Assembly (NCBI GenBank): GCA_001797695.1
Contig: MGQD01000088.1
Location: 1-10,121 of the forward strand
Direction of reading: 5' to 3'
Source of the DNA: Deltaproteobacteria bacterium RBG_13_49_15
GTDB taxonomy: Bacteria; Desulfobacterota; Desulfobacteria; Desulfobacterales; UBA2156
DNA length: 10,121 nucleotides
Below, piece by piece: positions 1-7,786 of the stretch. The notes under the pieces are model-generated. The model was not told where the DNA came from and ran no database searches. It saw nothing but the letters and a program-made list of their open reading frames with translations. The translations under genes were made by a program, and so were the position numbers. How positions within the stretch are numbered: the first letter of the stretch is position 1; the number at the start of each line of letters is the position of its first letter.

Positions 1-411
1 GAAGGGGAATTGACCGATAAACTTTTTATGGATGGGATTCTATTTCTTAGTCGTTATTCTAACTATCATTTCCTGGCGGAAGAACAGGCGATGATGGATT
101 TTGGGTACACCCAACTGGAAAATCACAAACTTCAGCATCGGATGTTTCGGGATCAAATCGGACAAATCCATAAAAAGATCCACGGCAACGGCGTAACCAA
201 AGGACTGGTTGCGGAGTTGCATTTTTTACTGTCGGATTGGCTTGTATATCACATCAAAGTAAGGGATCGGGATTTTGCGAAAATTGTAAAGGAAGAAGGC
301 GACCCCCTGTCTGCTGTAACTCTCCCGACGCTTGAAATATTAAGGCAAAAATTAATTGAAGAGCATGATTTAAAAGATATCGATGATATCACGGTTTCGT
401 ATTCGAAATGA
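1..411 (+). CDS. Bacteriohemerythrin-domain protein, 5' end outside window
   Basis: The reading frame is open from base 1, so the true start lies upstream; the TTG at 10 is only the first possible start in view. Residues below count from that TTG. Hemerythrins are four-helix bundles that hold an oxo-bridged di-iron site and bind O2, NO or other small ligands reversibly. Most of the ligand signature is visible: His20 with Glu24 (HFLAEE), His39 and His43 (HKLQH), and His81 with Asp86 (HIKVRD). The first helix-A histidine is expected outside the window. No membrane segment is visible. After the last ligand there is a tail of about 47 residues, rich in charged residues, longer than that of a minimal bacteriohemerythrin. 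The stop is 22 bases before a large hybrid kinase on the same strand, so cotranscription and a role in oxygen or redox sensing are plausible inferences. The missing N-terminus could carry another domain. Confidence 0.93.
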   Translation, partial: EGELTDKLFMDGILFLSRYSNYHFLAEEQAMMDFGYTQLENHKLQHRMFRDQIGQIHKKIHGNGVTKGLVAELHFLLSDWLVYHIKVRDRDFAKIVKEEGDPLSAVTLPTLEILRQKLIEEHDLKDIDDITVSYSK

Positions 412-433
412 GGCTGTCGGACAAGATATTTAA

Positions 434-3400
434 ATGAAATCCTCAGACAAAAAAGGAAACCGCATTTTGGTCGGTTTCATACAAGGATGCGGAGCGATTG
501 CTGCCGGTCTTGGATTTCTTGCGATCCTTGGGTGGATTGCAAACCTTCCCCGACTTGCTTCCTTCGGGCCAAACAACATCCCGATGGCGCCCAGCACAGC
601 ACTCTTATTCTTATGGTTTGGAATCGGAACCATAACACTCGCCAGGGCACGCGGCAACCATTCAGCTCACCGGCTTGGCATGACCATCGGTTTCCTGGGC
701 ATAATAGTTGCTTTGCCGCTGTTTTTCCTATCTTCGCTGGACATACATCCGGAGTTTGAGCGCCTTGGCATCCGAATCGCGGTATCGACAGACGGCGTGC
801 CGATCGGACATATGTCTCCTTTGACGGCGTTCTGCTTTGTGCTTTCAGGTTTGTCGCTCCTGACGTCGCCTGCCTTATCATCAGATTCGAGCTGGCGGAC
901 AGCCGCGGCTTTTGTGTTTGCTGTATCTGTGGTATTGACCGGCTTCACTCTTTTTTTGGCTTATCTCTTCGGATCGCCGCTTCTATACGGCAGCGGTATC
1001 ATTCCTCCTGCCCTGACAACCTCTCTGGCATTCCTATTACTCGGAGCGGCTCTTGTGGTGCTTTCAGGGCAAAGAACATGGCTGTTCGACCGCCTGTCGG
1101 ATGCAGCGAGCACAAGGTCTGTATATTTCCTTATTCTGGTTTTTATGATTCAGGCAGTCGGTATTATTACTGCCGTATATCTTTATCATTGGAATCATGA
1201 AAAAAACTTCAGGGCCGAGGTGGAGCGACAGCTTTCCATCGTTGCGGACCTGAAAGTGAGCGAACTGGTGCAATGGAGAAGAGAGCGGCTGGGAGACGGC
1301 GCTGTTTTTCACCAAAACGATAACTTCACCGGGCTGGTACGACGGTATCTTGAAAAACCCGGCGATGCTGATCTGCGCGCGCGGTTTCAGAAATGGCTGG
1401 ATTGCGTTCTGGTAACAAACCAGTATGACCGGGTTGCCCTTGTAGACACGGAGGGAAAAGAGCGGATATCGGCGCCTCGAACTACCGAACCGGTTGTATC
1501 GCACCTCGTAAAGGATGCCACGGAAGTCCTTCGCACGGGTGAGGTCGCTTTCCTGGATTTTCATCGGGATGCACCCGATCGTCCCATACATCTGGCAGTC
1601 CTGGTTCCCATTCACGACACCCAAGGTTCCGGCCGGCCGCTGGGCGTCCTTCGTTTGCGGATTGATCCAGGAGCCTATCTTTATCCCTTAATCAACCGAT
1701 GGCCGACGCCAAGCCGGACGGCCGAGTCTCTTCTGGTCCGGAGAGATGGAAACGATGTCCTGTTTCTCAACACGCTCCGGTTTCAGAAAAACACGGCTCT
1801 TGCTTTGCGCAGCTCCCTGGAGGATAAACACATGCCGGCCGTGAAAGCGGTGCTGGGGCAGTCAGGAATCGTGGAAGGAACGGATTACCGGGGCGTGCCT
1901 GTGATTGCCGCAGTGCGTGCCATCCCCGATTCACCTTGGTTTTTGGTTGCGCGAATGGATACGGCTGAAATCTATGCACCCTTAAGGGAACGGATGTGGA
2001 TGATGATCGTACTTATCGGCGCCCTGTTCCTTAGCGCAGGTGCGATCACCGGGTTGATCTGGAGGCAGCAACGGATCGGATTTTACAAAGAACGGTATCA
2101 GGCGGCTGAGGCGCTGCGGATAAGCGAAAGCCGTTTTCGAAGCGCCCTGGACAACATGCTCGAAGGCTGCCAGATTATCGGATTCGATTGGCGTTATCTC
2201 TACGTCAACGATGCGTCCGCCATATCCGGCCGCCAACCCAGGGAAGACCTGCTAGGCCACACGATAACGGAGAGATATCCGGGTATCGAACGCACTGAGA
2301 TGTTTGCCGTTCTTCAGCATTGTATGGAAAAACGCACCGCCCGGCATTTGGAAAACGAGTTTACATATTCCGACGGTGTCAAAAGGTGGTTCGAGCTCAG
2401 CATTCAGCCCGTGTCCGACGGAATTTTTATTCTTTCTCTCGACATAACCGACCGCAAGCGCGCTGAGGAGCGGGAGAGGCATCTGAACGCCGTTCTCAGG
2501 GCCATTCGGAGAGTGAACCAGCTTATTACCAGGGAAAAAAACAGAGATTGTCTGATCCAGGAAGCTTGCGCCATTCTCACATCCACGCGCGGTTTTAAGA
2601 GCGCCTGGATCGCTTTGGTGGATGAAAAAGGTGCATTCCTCGAGATGGCGGAGAGCGGGTTGAGCCAGGATTGCCGTTATTTGATGGAGTTGTTGAAGCG
2701 AGGTGAGTGGCCGCGTTGTGCCAGGGATGCTTTTATTGGAGCGGGCGTTGTGACTGTTGCGGATAGTGCTTCTTCATGCATAGACTGCCCGCTGGCAAGT
2801 TATCATGGGGACCATGGTGTTATGGCAAGTCGGCTCGAACAGAACGGTAAGGTTTATGGTGTCATCGTGGTCTCTCCTCCTCGAGAGTGGATTTCGGATT
2901 CCGAGGATCAGGAACTTTTCAAAGAGACGGCTGATGATGTGGCCTTTGCCATAAGCTTCTTGGAACAGGAGGAAAGAAAGAATGAGGCTGAAGCCGCTTT
3001 TCGGGAGAGTGAAAATAAATTCAAGACCCTTTTCGAATACGCTCCGGATGCCATTTATCTGTATGATTTTGAAGGTCGATTCATTGACGGAAACCGGGCT
3101 GCAGAGGCATTAAGCGGCTACAAAAAAGAAGATCTCATCGGAAGGAGTTTTTTAGAAGTCAATTTGTTGTCTCCTGAAGAAATGCTAAAAGCATCCAAAC
3201 TGTTGCAGAGAAACATGGAAGGAAAGCCTACCGGGCCCGATCCGGTCGTTCTGAAAAGGAAAGACGGCAAATCGGTTACGGTTGAGATCAGGACGTTTCC
3301 TTTAAAACTTGGTGGACAGGATGTTGTGTTGGCCATCGGCCGTGATATTTCGGAACGCATCAAACTCGAAGAACAGCTCCGACAGTCCCAGAAACTTGAA

Positions 3401-4513
3401 GGGGTAGGGCGTCTTGCCGGCGGCATCGCTCACGACTTCAACAATCTTTTGACAACGGTGATCGGGTATTCCGACCTCATTCTTGAAGGGGTCATGAATG
3501 AAGGTGCAATGCGGGAAGGAGTGAAAGAAATCAGAGCTGCCGGGGAGCGGGCATCCTCTCTGACCCGACAGCTCCTGGCCTTCAGCCGCAAACAGGTTCT
3601 GCAGCCTACGGTAATGAATCTTAACGACACAGTCCGAGATTTGGACAAAATGCTGCGCCGCATTATCGGAGAGGATATCGAACTGAGAACAGTCCTTTCA
3701 CCGGAACTGGGACAAGTTGAGGCGGACAAGGGTCAAATCGAACAGGTCATCATGAACCTTGTCATCAATGCCAGAGATGCAATGCCGCGGGGAGGAAAAC
3801 TCACCATTGAAACCGCCGCTGTTGTACTGGATGAAACATATGCGGAAAACCATGTGGCAGTAATGCCGGGTGATTATGTCATGTTGAGCATAAGCGACAC
3901 GGGAAGCGGCATGACCCGGGAAATCCAGGCCCAGATCTTCGAGCCGTTTTTCACCACCAAGGAAAAGGGCAAAGGAACCGGGCTGGGCCTTTCCATGGTG
4001 TACGGAATCGTGAAGCAAAGCAAAGGCAATATCTGGGTTTACAGCGAACCCGATAAGGGAACCTCTTTCAAGATCTATCTGCCCCTTGTCGAGAAATCAA
4101 TATCGGAAGCACTTCAGAAGGTTAAAAAAGAAGATAACCCCACCGGTTCGGAAACCATCCTGATAGTCGAGGATGATGAGCGGGTCCGAAATCTGGCCGA
4201 AAAAGTCCTTAAAGGGTTTGGTTATACGGTCCTGACCGCAGCCGGCGGAGAGGAGGCTATTATTATATCCAGGAAGCATAAGGGGCGTATTCACCTCCTA
4301 TTAACGGACGTGGTCATGCCAGGGATGAGTAGCCGGGACCTCGAAGAACATTTAAGACCTTTAAGGCCGGACATGAAGATCCTTTATATGTCCGGCTATA
4401 CCGACAATGTGATTGTTCATCACGGAGTGCTGGATCCAGGCAAGGCCTTTCTCGAGAAGCCGTTCACTCCCGATTCCCTGGGCCGCAAAGTCAGAGAAGT
4501 GCTGGGGGGTTGA
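434..4513 (+). CDS. Membrane-bound PAS/GAF hybrid sensor histidine kinase with C-terminal receiver
   Basis: This 1359-residue kinase autophosphorylates on histidine and should pass phosphate to its own receiver. Seven hydrophobic helices (about 12-37, 52-70, 82-101, 128-146, 157-178, 192-211, 229-252) precede a periplasmic Cache-like sensor (about 253-520), and an eighth helix (521-543) returns the chain to the cytoplasm. Then follow PAS (about 560-680), GAF (about 695-845, with Cys762 and a CIDC pair 782/785), and PAS (about 855-980). HisKA has HDFNN with His1000. The ATPase has the N box (Asn1108, Asn1112), DTGSGM from 1155 and GTGLGLS from 1181. The receiver (1241-1357) has the acidic pair Asp1247/1248, phospho-acceptor Asp1292, Ser1320 and Lys1342, so every catalytic residue is present. 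The ATG has only a weak upstream GGA, but the basic N-terminus before helix 1 supports it. The gene lies 22 bases after the hemerythrin gene and converges on the acyl-CoA ligase. The ligand is unknown, and there is no DNA-binding output. Confidence 0.96.
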   Translation: MKSSDKKGNRILVGFIQGCGAIAAGLGFLAILGWIANLPRLASFGPNNIPMAPSTALLFLWFGIGTITLARARGNHSAHRLGMTIGFLGIIVALPLFFLSSLDIHPEFERLGIRIAVSTDGVPIGHMSPLTAFCFVLSGLSLLTSPALSSDSSWRTAAAFVFAVSVVLTGFTLFLAYLFGSPLLYGSGIIPPALTTSLAFLLLGAALVVLSGQRTWLFDRLSDAASTRSVYFLILVFMIQAVGIITAVYLYHWNHEKNFRAEVERQLSIVADLKVSELVQWRRERLGDGAVFHQNDNFTGLVRRYLEKPGDADLRARFQKWLDCVLVTNQYDRVALVDTEGKERISAPRTTEPVVSHLVKDATEVLRTGEVAFLDFHRDAPDRPIHLAVLVPIHDTQGSGRPLGVLRLRIDPGAYLYPLINRWPTPSRTAESLLVRRDGNDVLFLNTLRFQKNTALALRSSLEDKHMPAVKAVLGQSGIVEGTDYRGVPVIAAVRAIPDSPWFLVARMDTAEIYAPLRERMWMMIVLIGALFLSAGAITGLIWRQQRIGFYKERYQAAEALRISESRFRSALDNMLEGCQIIGFDWRYLYVNDASAISGRQPREDLLGHTITERYPGIERTEMFAVLQHCMEKRTARHLENEFTYSDGVKRWFELSIQPVSDGIFILSLDITDRKRAEERERHLNAVLRAIRRVNQLITREKNRDCLIQEACAILTSTRGFKSAWIALVDEKGAFLEMAESGLSQDCRYLMELLKRGEWPRCARDAFIGAGVVTVADSASSCIDCPLASYHGDHGVMASRLEQNGKVYGVIVVSPPREWISDSEDQELFKETADDVAFAISFLEQEERKNEAEAAFRESENKFKTLFEYAPDAIYLYDFEGRFIDGNRAAEALSGYKKEDLIGRSFLEVNLLSPEEMLKASKLLQRNMEGKPTGPDPVVLKRKDGKSVTVEIRTFPLKLGGQDVVLAIGRDISERIKLEEQLRQSQKLEGVGRLAGGIAHDFNNLLTTVIGYSDLILEGVMNEGAMREGVKEIRAAGERASSLTRQLLAFSRKQVLQPTVMNLNDTVRDLDKMLRRIIGEDIELRTVLSPELGQVEADKGQIEQVIMNLVINARDAMPRGGKLTIETAAVVLDETYAENHVAVMPGDYVMLSISDTGSGMTREIQAQIFEPFFTTKEKGKGTGLGLSMVYGIVKQSKGNIWVYSEPDKGTSFKIYLPLVEKSISEALQKVKKEDNPTGSETILIVEDDERVRNLAEKVLKGFGYTVLTAAGGEEAIIISRKHKGRIHLLLTDVVMPGMSSRDLEEHLRPLRPDMKILYMSGYTDNVIVHHGVLDPGKAFLEKPFTPDSLGRKVREVLGG

Positions 4514-4550
4514 CGGTCGAAAAAGAGCTTCCAACAAGGAGGCGACCAGG

Positions 4551-6305
4551 TTATGCCGTTTCCTTTTTTGTCTCGGTGCGCTTAGTCGCCTCTTCCTCGC
4601 GCAGGACGCGGCGAAGGACCTTTCCTACGAGGGTTTTCGGAAGGGTATCGCGGAACTCAATGATTGAAGGGACTTTGTAGTGCGCCATGTTCTCGCGACA
4701 CCAATCGATGATCTCTATCTCGGTAACGCGGCCTGCGGCGCTTTCCTTTAGCACGACAAAAGCCTTAATCGCCTCGCCAACCTGAGGGTCGGGAACGCCG
4801 ATAACGGCAGCCTCAAGAATGTCTGAACGAGAAAAGAGGAGTTCTTCGACCTCCTTTGGAAAAACCGAGTAACCCTTGTGCTTGATCAGATCGCGGGCCC
4901 GGTCCTTGATGAACGTCCAGCCGCGTTTATCCATATACCCGATGTCGCCCGTATGGAGCCAGCCATCGCGAAGCGCCTTTGAAGTCTCTTCCGGTTTGTT
5001 GAGATACCCCTTCATTACCTGGGGGCCCTTGATGCAGATTTCGCCCACCTGATCCTCGCCGAGCCCGAGAACCTTCTCGCCGGTCTCGAGGTCCATAATC
5101 CGAACGTCGGTGTTTGGAAAGGGGAGGCCTATCGAACCCATGACTCGCTCCCTGCCTTCCGGAAGGACAAATGGATTGGCATGTGTCACCGGGGAGGACT
5201 CGCTGAGGCCGTATCCCTCGACCACCAATGTTCCGAACTTCTTCTCAAAAGTGACCTGGACATCCCGCGGCAAAGGTCCCGCGCCAGACAGGCAGCGTGT
5301 AAGCGAACTGAGATCGTATTTTTCAAGTCCCGGTGTGTTGTTGATCTTGTTGAAAAGGGTGGCCACGCCAGGCATACAAAGCTTAGTGCCCCGCCCCCAT
5401 TTCTCGAGATTCCGGGCCCATTCGTGGAAATCCTCTGGTGGCCGAGGGAAAAGCAGCATGAAGCCGCCGGTAGCTATAGCGATGTTCATCACACACGTCA
5501 TGGCAAAAACGTGGAACAGGGGGAGCACTCCGACCCACCCGGCATCCCGAGGAAAGTCAGACCCTATCCAGAACTTGCCGCTGATTGCGTTGCTTGCCAG
5601 GTTTTGGGCGGTCAGCATCGCCCCCTTGGGAGTTCCCGTGGTTCCGCCGGTGTATTGCAGCACGGCCACGTCGTTCATCGGATCAACCTTAACATTGGGA
5701 GGAGAAGGATCGGTGGTCAATAAATCTGATAGGCGCAGCACGGTAGATGGCATTATTCCTTGAGGAATTTTCTTGAGTCGCTTTCCAAGGAACACCTTGA
5801 TGAATGAGAAATTGCAGAGATCGACGATGTTGGTTCCGATTATGTGCTTAACGTCCGCGTTCTCCAACCCCTTGCTCGCTGTTTCGTATAACGCGTCAAG
5901 AACCACTAGGGTTTTGGCGCCCGAATCGCGGAGCTGATGTCGAATCTCCATCGGCTTGTATGTCGGATTAATCGCCGTGACGGTAATACCGAGCCTTTGG
6001 CAGGCATAGAACACCACTACGAACTGATGGGAGTTGGGCAGCATCATTGCCACTACATCCCCCTTACGCAGACCCATTCGATGGAAAGCCGTGGACAGCC
6101 GGTCAACCAGGTCTTCCAGTCGACGGTATGTGATCATCGAGCCTAAGAACACGATCGCCTTGTCGTCCGGGTAGCGCCGTGCGGTTTGGCGGAGCATATC
6201 TGCCAGGCCGTAGTCCGGCAGGTCGATCATTTTGGACACCCCCTGCGGCCAGTCGCCGTACCAGGGCCGATCCCCCATGTCTTTCTCTTCCATTGGCTTT
6301 TCCAT
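4551..6305 (-). CDS. Long-chain fatty acyl-CoA ligase (AMP-forming, FadD-like)
   Basis: A 584-residue member of the ANL superfamily that activates a carboxylic acid with ATP to an acyl-adenylate and then transfers it to CoA. Motifs appear in family order: the phosphate-binding loop YTGGTTGTPKG (218-228), YGLSESS (365-371), HTGD with Asp454, the hinge region KDRARDLIKHKGY (467-479), and the C-terminal catalytic lysine Lys562 in TLVGKVLRR. Length is normal for the family. I chose the ATG at 6305 because AGGAGG lies nine bases upstream; the frame stays open to a TTG at 6395, but those 30 extra residues are Arg-rich and have no ribosome site. No signal peptide is visible, so the enzyme is probably cytosolic or peripheral on the membrane. 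It is a single-gene unit facing kinase 1 across 37 bases. Chain length cannot be read from the sequence; medium- or long-chain fatty acids are likely, and an aromatic or other acid is possible. Confidence 0.94.
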   Translation of the reverse strand: MEKPMEEKDMGDRPWYGDWPQGVSKMIDLPDYGLADMLRQTARRYPDDKAIVFLGSMITYRRLEDLVDRLSTAFHRMGLRKGDVVAMMLPNSHQFVVVFYACQRLGITVTAINPTYKPMEIRHQLRDSGAKTLVVLDALYETASKGLENADVKHIIGTNIVDLCNFSFIKVFLGKRLKKIPQGIMPSTVLRLSDLLTTDPSPPNVKVDPMNDVAVLQYTGGTTGTPKGAMLTAQNLASNAISGKFWIGSDFPRDAGWVGVLPLFHVFAMTCVMNIAIATGGFMLLFPRPPEDFHEWARNLEKWGRGTKLCMPGVATLFNKINNTPGLEKYDLSSLTRCLSGAGPLPRDVQVTFEKKFGTLVVEGYGLSESSPVTHANPFVLPEGRERVMGSIGLPFPNTDVRIMDLETGEKVLGLGEDQVGEICIKGPQVMKGYLNKPEETSKALRDGWLHTGDIGYMDKRGWTFIKDRARDLIKHKGYSVFPKEVEELLFSRSDILEAAVIGVPDPQVGEAIKAFVVLKESAAGRVTEIEIIDWCRENMAHYKVPSIIEFRDTLPKTLVGKVLRRVLREEEATKRTETKKETA

Positions 6306-6325
6306 AGTCGAGGCCCTCCTTGCCT
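6298..6325 (-). promoter_or_regulatory. Ribosome-binding site fixing the acyl-CoA ligase start
   Basis: On the minus strand AGGAGG is followed by nine bases (GCCTCGACT) and then ATG at 6305. It is the only strong Shine-Dalgarno sequence near the possible starts and argues against the upstream TTG at 6395. Confidence 0.8.
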
Positions 6326-6445
6326 TGTCCACCGCCTGTTTTCCGCGCTGCGGTCGGCGTGGGAAGCGCCGTACCCTGACACGAAAAACAGACAATACAT
6401 CCGCCTGTGCGAAGATGTTTTGCTTTTATGGCGGATAGAAATTAC

Positions 6446-6487
6446 ACTATAATAAAAATAATGTCCTATCAATACAGTTTTTATCAA
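6446..6487 (-). promoter_or_regulatory. Candidate promoter(s) for acyl-CoA ligase
   Basis: On the minus strand, TTGATA (6487-6482) is followed after 18 bases by CATTAT (6463-6458). A second TTGATA (6472-6467) is followed after 15 bases by TATAGT (6451-6446). The stretch is markedly AT-rich between GC-rich neighbours. Either pair would give a leader of roughly 130-150 bases before the ATG at 6305. Both are imperfect matches to the sigma-70 consensus, so the exact choice is uncertain. Confidence 0.4.
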
Positions 6488-6488
6488 T

Positions 6489-6523
6489 GAACTACCCCGC
6501 CGCAAGCAGCGGGGTATTAGTTC
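6489..6523. repeat. Perfect 8-bp hairpin with GAAC/GTTC flanks (REP-like)
   Basis: TACCCCGC (6493-6500) and GCGGGGTA (6509-6516) are perfectly complementary around an eight-base loop. An outer GAAC (6489-6492) pairs with GTTC (6520-6523) after a three-base TTA bulge. Neither strand has the downstream T-run of an intrinsic terminator. The compact GC-rich palindrome with a short flanking tetranucleotide resembles bacterial REP elements or ends of IS200/IS605-type elements in shape only; no transposase is present, and copies elsewhere cannot be checked here. Confidence 0.6.
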
Positions 6524-6585
6524 GCAGTTGTATTTTCGAACGCCCCAAGGGCGGGGACCGTAACCCTGACTGAGAGTTAACAGGG
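6520..6585. repeat. Run of further short inverted repeats
   Basis: Three more short stems follow the main hairpin: GTTCG (6520-6524) with CGAAC (6537-6541), CGCCC (6541-6545) with GGGCG (6549-6553) around a CAA loop, and CCCTG (6564-6568) with CAGGG (6581-6585). The first competes for the same GTTC as the outer stem of the 6489-6523 hairpin. Individual five-base stems are weak evidence; their density is what is notable. Confidence 0.4.
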
Positions 6586-6604
6586 CGAGGATGAGGGTAA
6601 AGCC

Positions 6605-6638
6605 GCAGATGGGCGTTTTTCAGAGATCTGCCAACGCC
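6605..6638. repeat. Two interleaved 6-bp inverted repeats after the EamA stop
   Basis: GCAGAT (6605-6610) pairs with ATCTGC (6626-6631), and GGCGTT (6612-6617) pairs with AACGCC (6633-6638). The arms interleave, so the two hairpins exclude each other. They begin immediately beyond the exporter stop on the minus strand. There is no terminal T-run in the minus direction, so terminator function is doubtful. Confidence 0.4.
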
Positions 6639-7535
6639 TCATGGCTCCGGTCGATGGGCCAGCCATAGACCGAGAATAACACATATCAGGCCGGTGATGA
6701 ACAGTGCGGAAATCGGTTCCGCCAGGAGCAAAGCACCCAGGGCGGCCGATGTGATCGGGCTGAGCGAGAGAAACACCGTGACCTGGGTCGGAGAGGAGTG
6801 ACCGAGAGCCCAGAGCCACATGTAATAGCCGATAGCGCTGCTTCCGCCAATAAAAAGGACGGCCAGCCAGCCGGCGGTCGTGAAGTGTAGAGATGAGATC
6901 AAAGACCCTTCAAGGCCGGCTGCAAGAGCCAGAAAGCCGACAGAGGCAAACATGGCAAAGGCGCTCACCTGAAGGATCGGATACCTGATGAGGTAGGGCC
7001 GGTAGAGTACGCTGCACACGGCTGCGCACAGGGCGCTCGCCAGCACGGCTAGTTCGCCGATCCAGCCCGCCTCCGTCGCCGCGGGGAAAAGCACCTTCTC
7101 GCCCAGGGCAAAACCCACGCCCACGATGGTGAGTAGCACCCCAGTGGTTTTGAGCAGGGTCATTCGTTCGCAGCCGATCAGGGCCCCCAGAGTCATGGTC
7201 AGCAACGGCACAGTGGCGAAGATCAGCGCGGCACGAGCCGAGGGAATGAACTGCAGACCGAAGTTCATGAAAACGATCAGAATTCCGAACTGCGTGATGC
7301 CCAGACCCGCGATCGGAAGAAGATCACGGCGGCTGAACCATCCTCGCGCAGAACGCCACGCGGGGATGAGTAGAAGGCAGAAGCCGATGAGGTAACGCAA
7401 AAAGGCCAGCGTCACCGGATCGGTCTGATCGATCACAAAACGGGTGGCGACGATCGCCGAACCGACCTGGATGCCCGTGGCGGCGGCTGCCACCAAAGCC
7501 AAAAGGTTGATCGGTTTCGCTATTGAGCTGTTCAT
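6639..7535 (-). CDS. EamA/DMT-family transporter (RhaT-like exporter)
   Basis: A 298-residue, highly hydrophobic protein with about ten predicted membrane helices arranged as two tandem EamA halves (roughly residues 12-145 and 155-295), the normal length for the drug/metabolite transporter superfamily. Family features visible include the early helix with FLRYLIGF, the ARAALIF segment after helix 3 with a nearby LGALIGCE, and the matching SSAIGYYMW, SPITSAALGALLLAEP region in the second half. Members export amino acids, purines or other metabolites across the inner membrane; the substrate cannot be read from sequence. The ATG at 7535 has GGAG only four bases upstream, with GGGGGAG further back. 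It lies 48 bases after the end of a decayed MarR-family regulator on the same strand, suggesting an old regulator-transporter operon. The stop is followed by inverted repeats rather than a clear terminator. Confidence 0.92.
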   Translation of the reverse strand: MNSSIAKPINLLALVAAAATGIQVGSAIVATRFVIDQTDPVTLAFLRYLIGFCLLLIPAWRSARGWFSRRDLLPIAGLGITQFGILIVFMNFGLQFIPSARAALIFATVPLLTMTLGALIGCERMTLLKTTGVLLTIVGVGFALGEKVLFPAATEAGWIGELAVLASALCAAVCSVLYRPYLIRYPILQVSAFAMFASVGFLALAAGLEGSLISSLHFTTAGWLAVLFIGGSSAIGYYMWLWALGHSSPTQVTVFLSLSPITSAALGALLLAEPISALFITGLICVILGLWLAHRPEP

Positions 7536-7583
7536 AGCTCCAGTTCCCAGGTCTCCCCCACCAGATCGTGACCGAAACTGTGG

Positions 7584-7758
7584 TTAGAAGATAGGCATCT
7601 TGCCCTTTGGGCCGTGGCTTAGGATCTCCTTGATGCTCTCCATGGTCTTAACAAGGCGGATCTGGTCTCCTTCGCTAAGCGCGCCGATTTTTTTAGGTGT
7701 AGAAGCGGTTGAACTGCCGCACCGCCTCAACATGCTGAAAGAGCTCGTCTTCAGCCAT
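7584..7758 (-). pseudogene. Remnant of a MarR-family transcriptional regulator (core deleted, frameshifted)
   Basis: Translating from the ATG at 7758 gives 21 residues that include VRQFNRFYT, typical of the first helix of MarR-family regulators, especially those related to MarR-GNAT proteins, and then a TAA at 7695-7693. Shifting frame by one base after the run of seven A's gives KIGAL and then SEGDQIRLVKTMESIKEIL, which resembles the last dimerisation helix of the same family, ending at a TAA at 7586-7584. The winged-helix DNA-binding core between these two ends, around 90-100 residues in intact relatives, is missing. A GGAGG five bases before the ATG is retained. This reads as a gene that lost its centre by deletion and acquired a frameshift beside the A tract. 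It lies just upstream of the EamA exporter. The family call rests on recognised sequence style, not on a search. Confidence 0.75.
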
Positions 7759-7786
7759 AGCTTCCTCCCTAAAGGCTAGTAAGAGC

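Larger units (their letters stand above)
6306..6638. other. Noncoding gap rich in inverted repeats
   Basis: This 333-base gap separates the acyl-CoA ligase start from the EamA stop, both on the minus strand. Its ligase-proximal half holds the leader and candidate promoter. Its other half (6489-6638) is crowded with inverted repeats, listed separately. I see no supported gene, tRNA or transposase in it; short open frames here have no ribosome site or family resemblance. Confidence 0.7.

Noticed and set aside
4514..4550. Possible bidirectional terminator between the convergent kinase and ligase
   Set aside because: No convincing GC stem followed by a T-run could be found in these 37 bases on either strand.
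5110..5763. Long plus-strand open frame of 217 residues
   Set aside because: It lies entirely antisense within the acyl-CoA ligase, has low-complexity Ser/Arg/Pro composition and shows no family motif; it is a shadow of the ligase codon usage.
6306..6395. 30-residue N-terminal extension of the acyl-CoA ligase from a TTG
   Set aside because: It has an Arg-rich sequence and no ribosome site, while a strong AGGAGG precedes the ATG at 6305.
6489..6523. Intrinsic terminator for the EamA transcript
   Set aside because: The stem is strong, but no T-run follows it in the minus direction.
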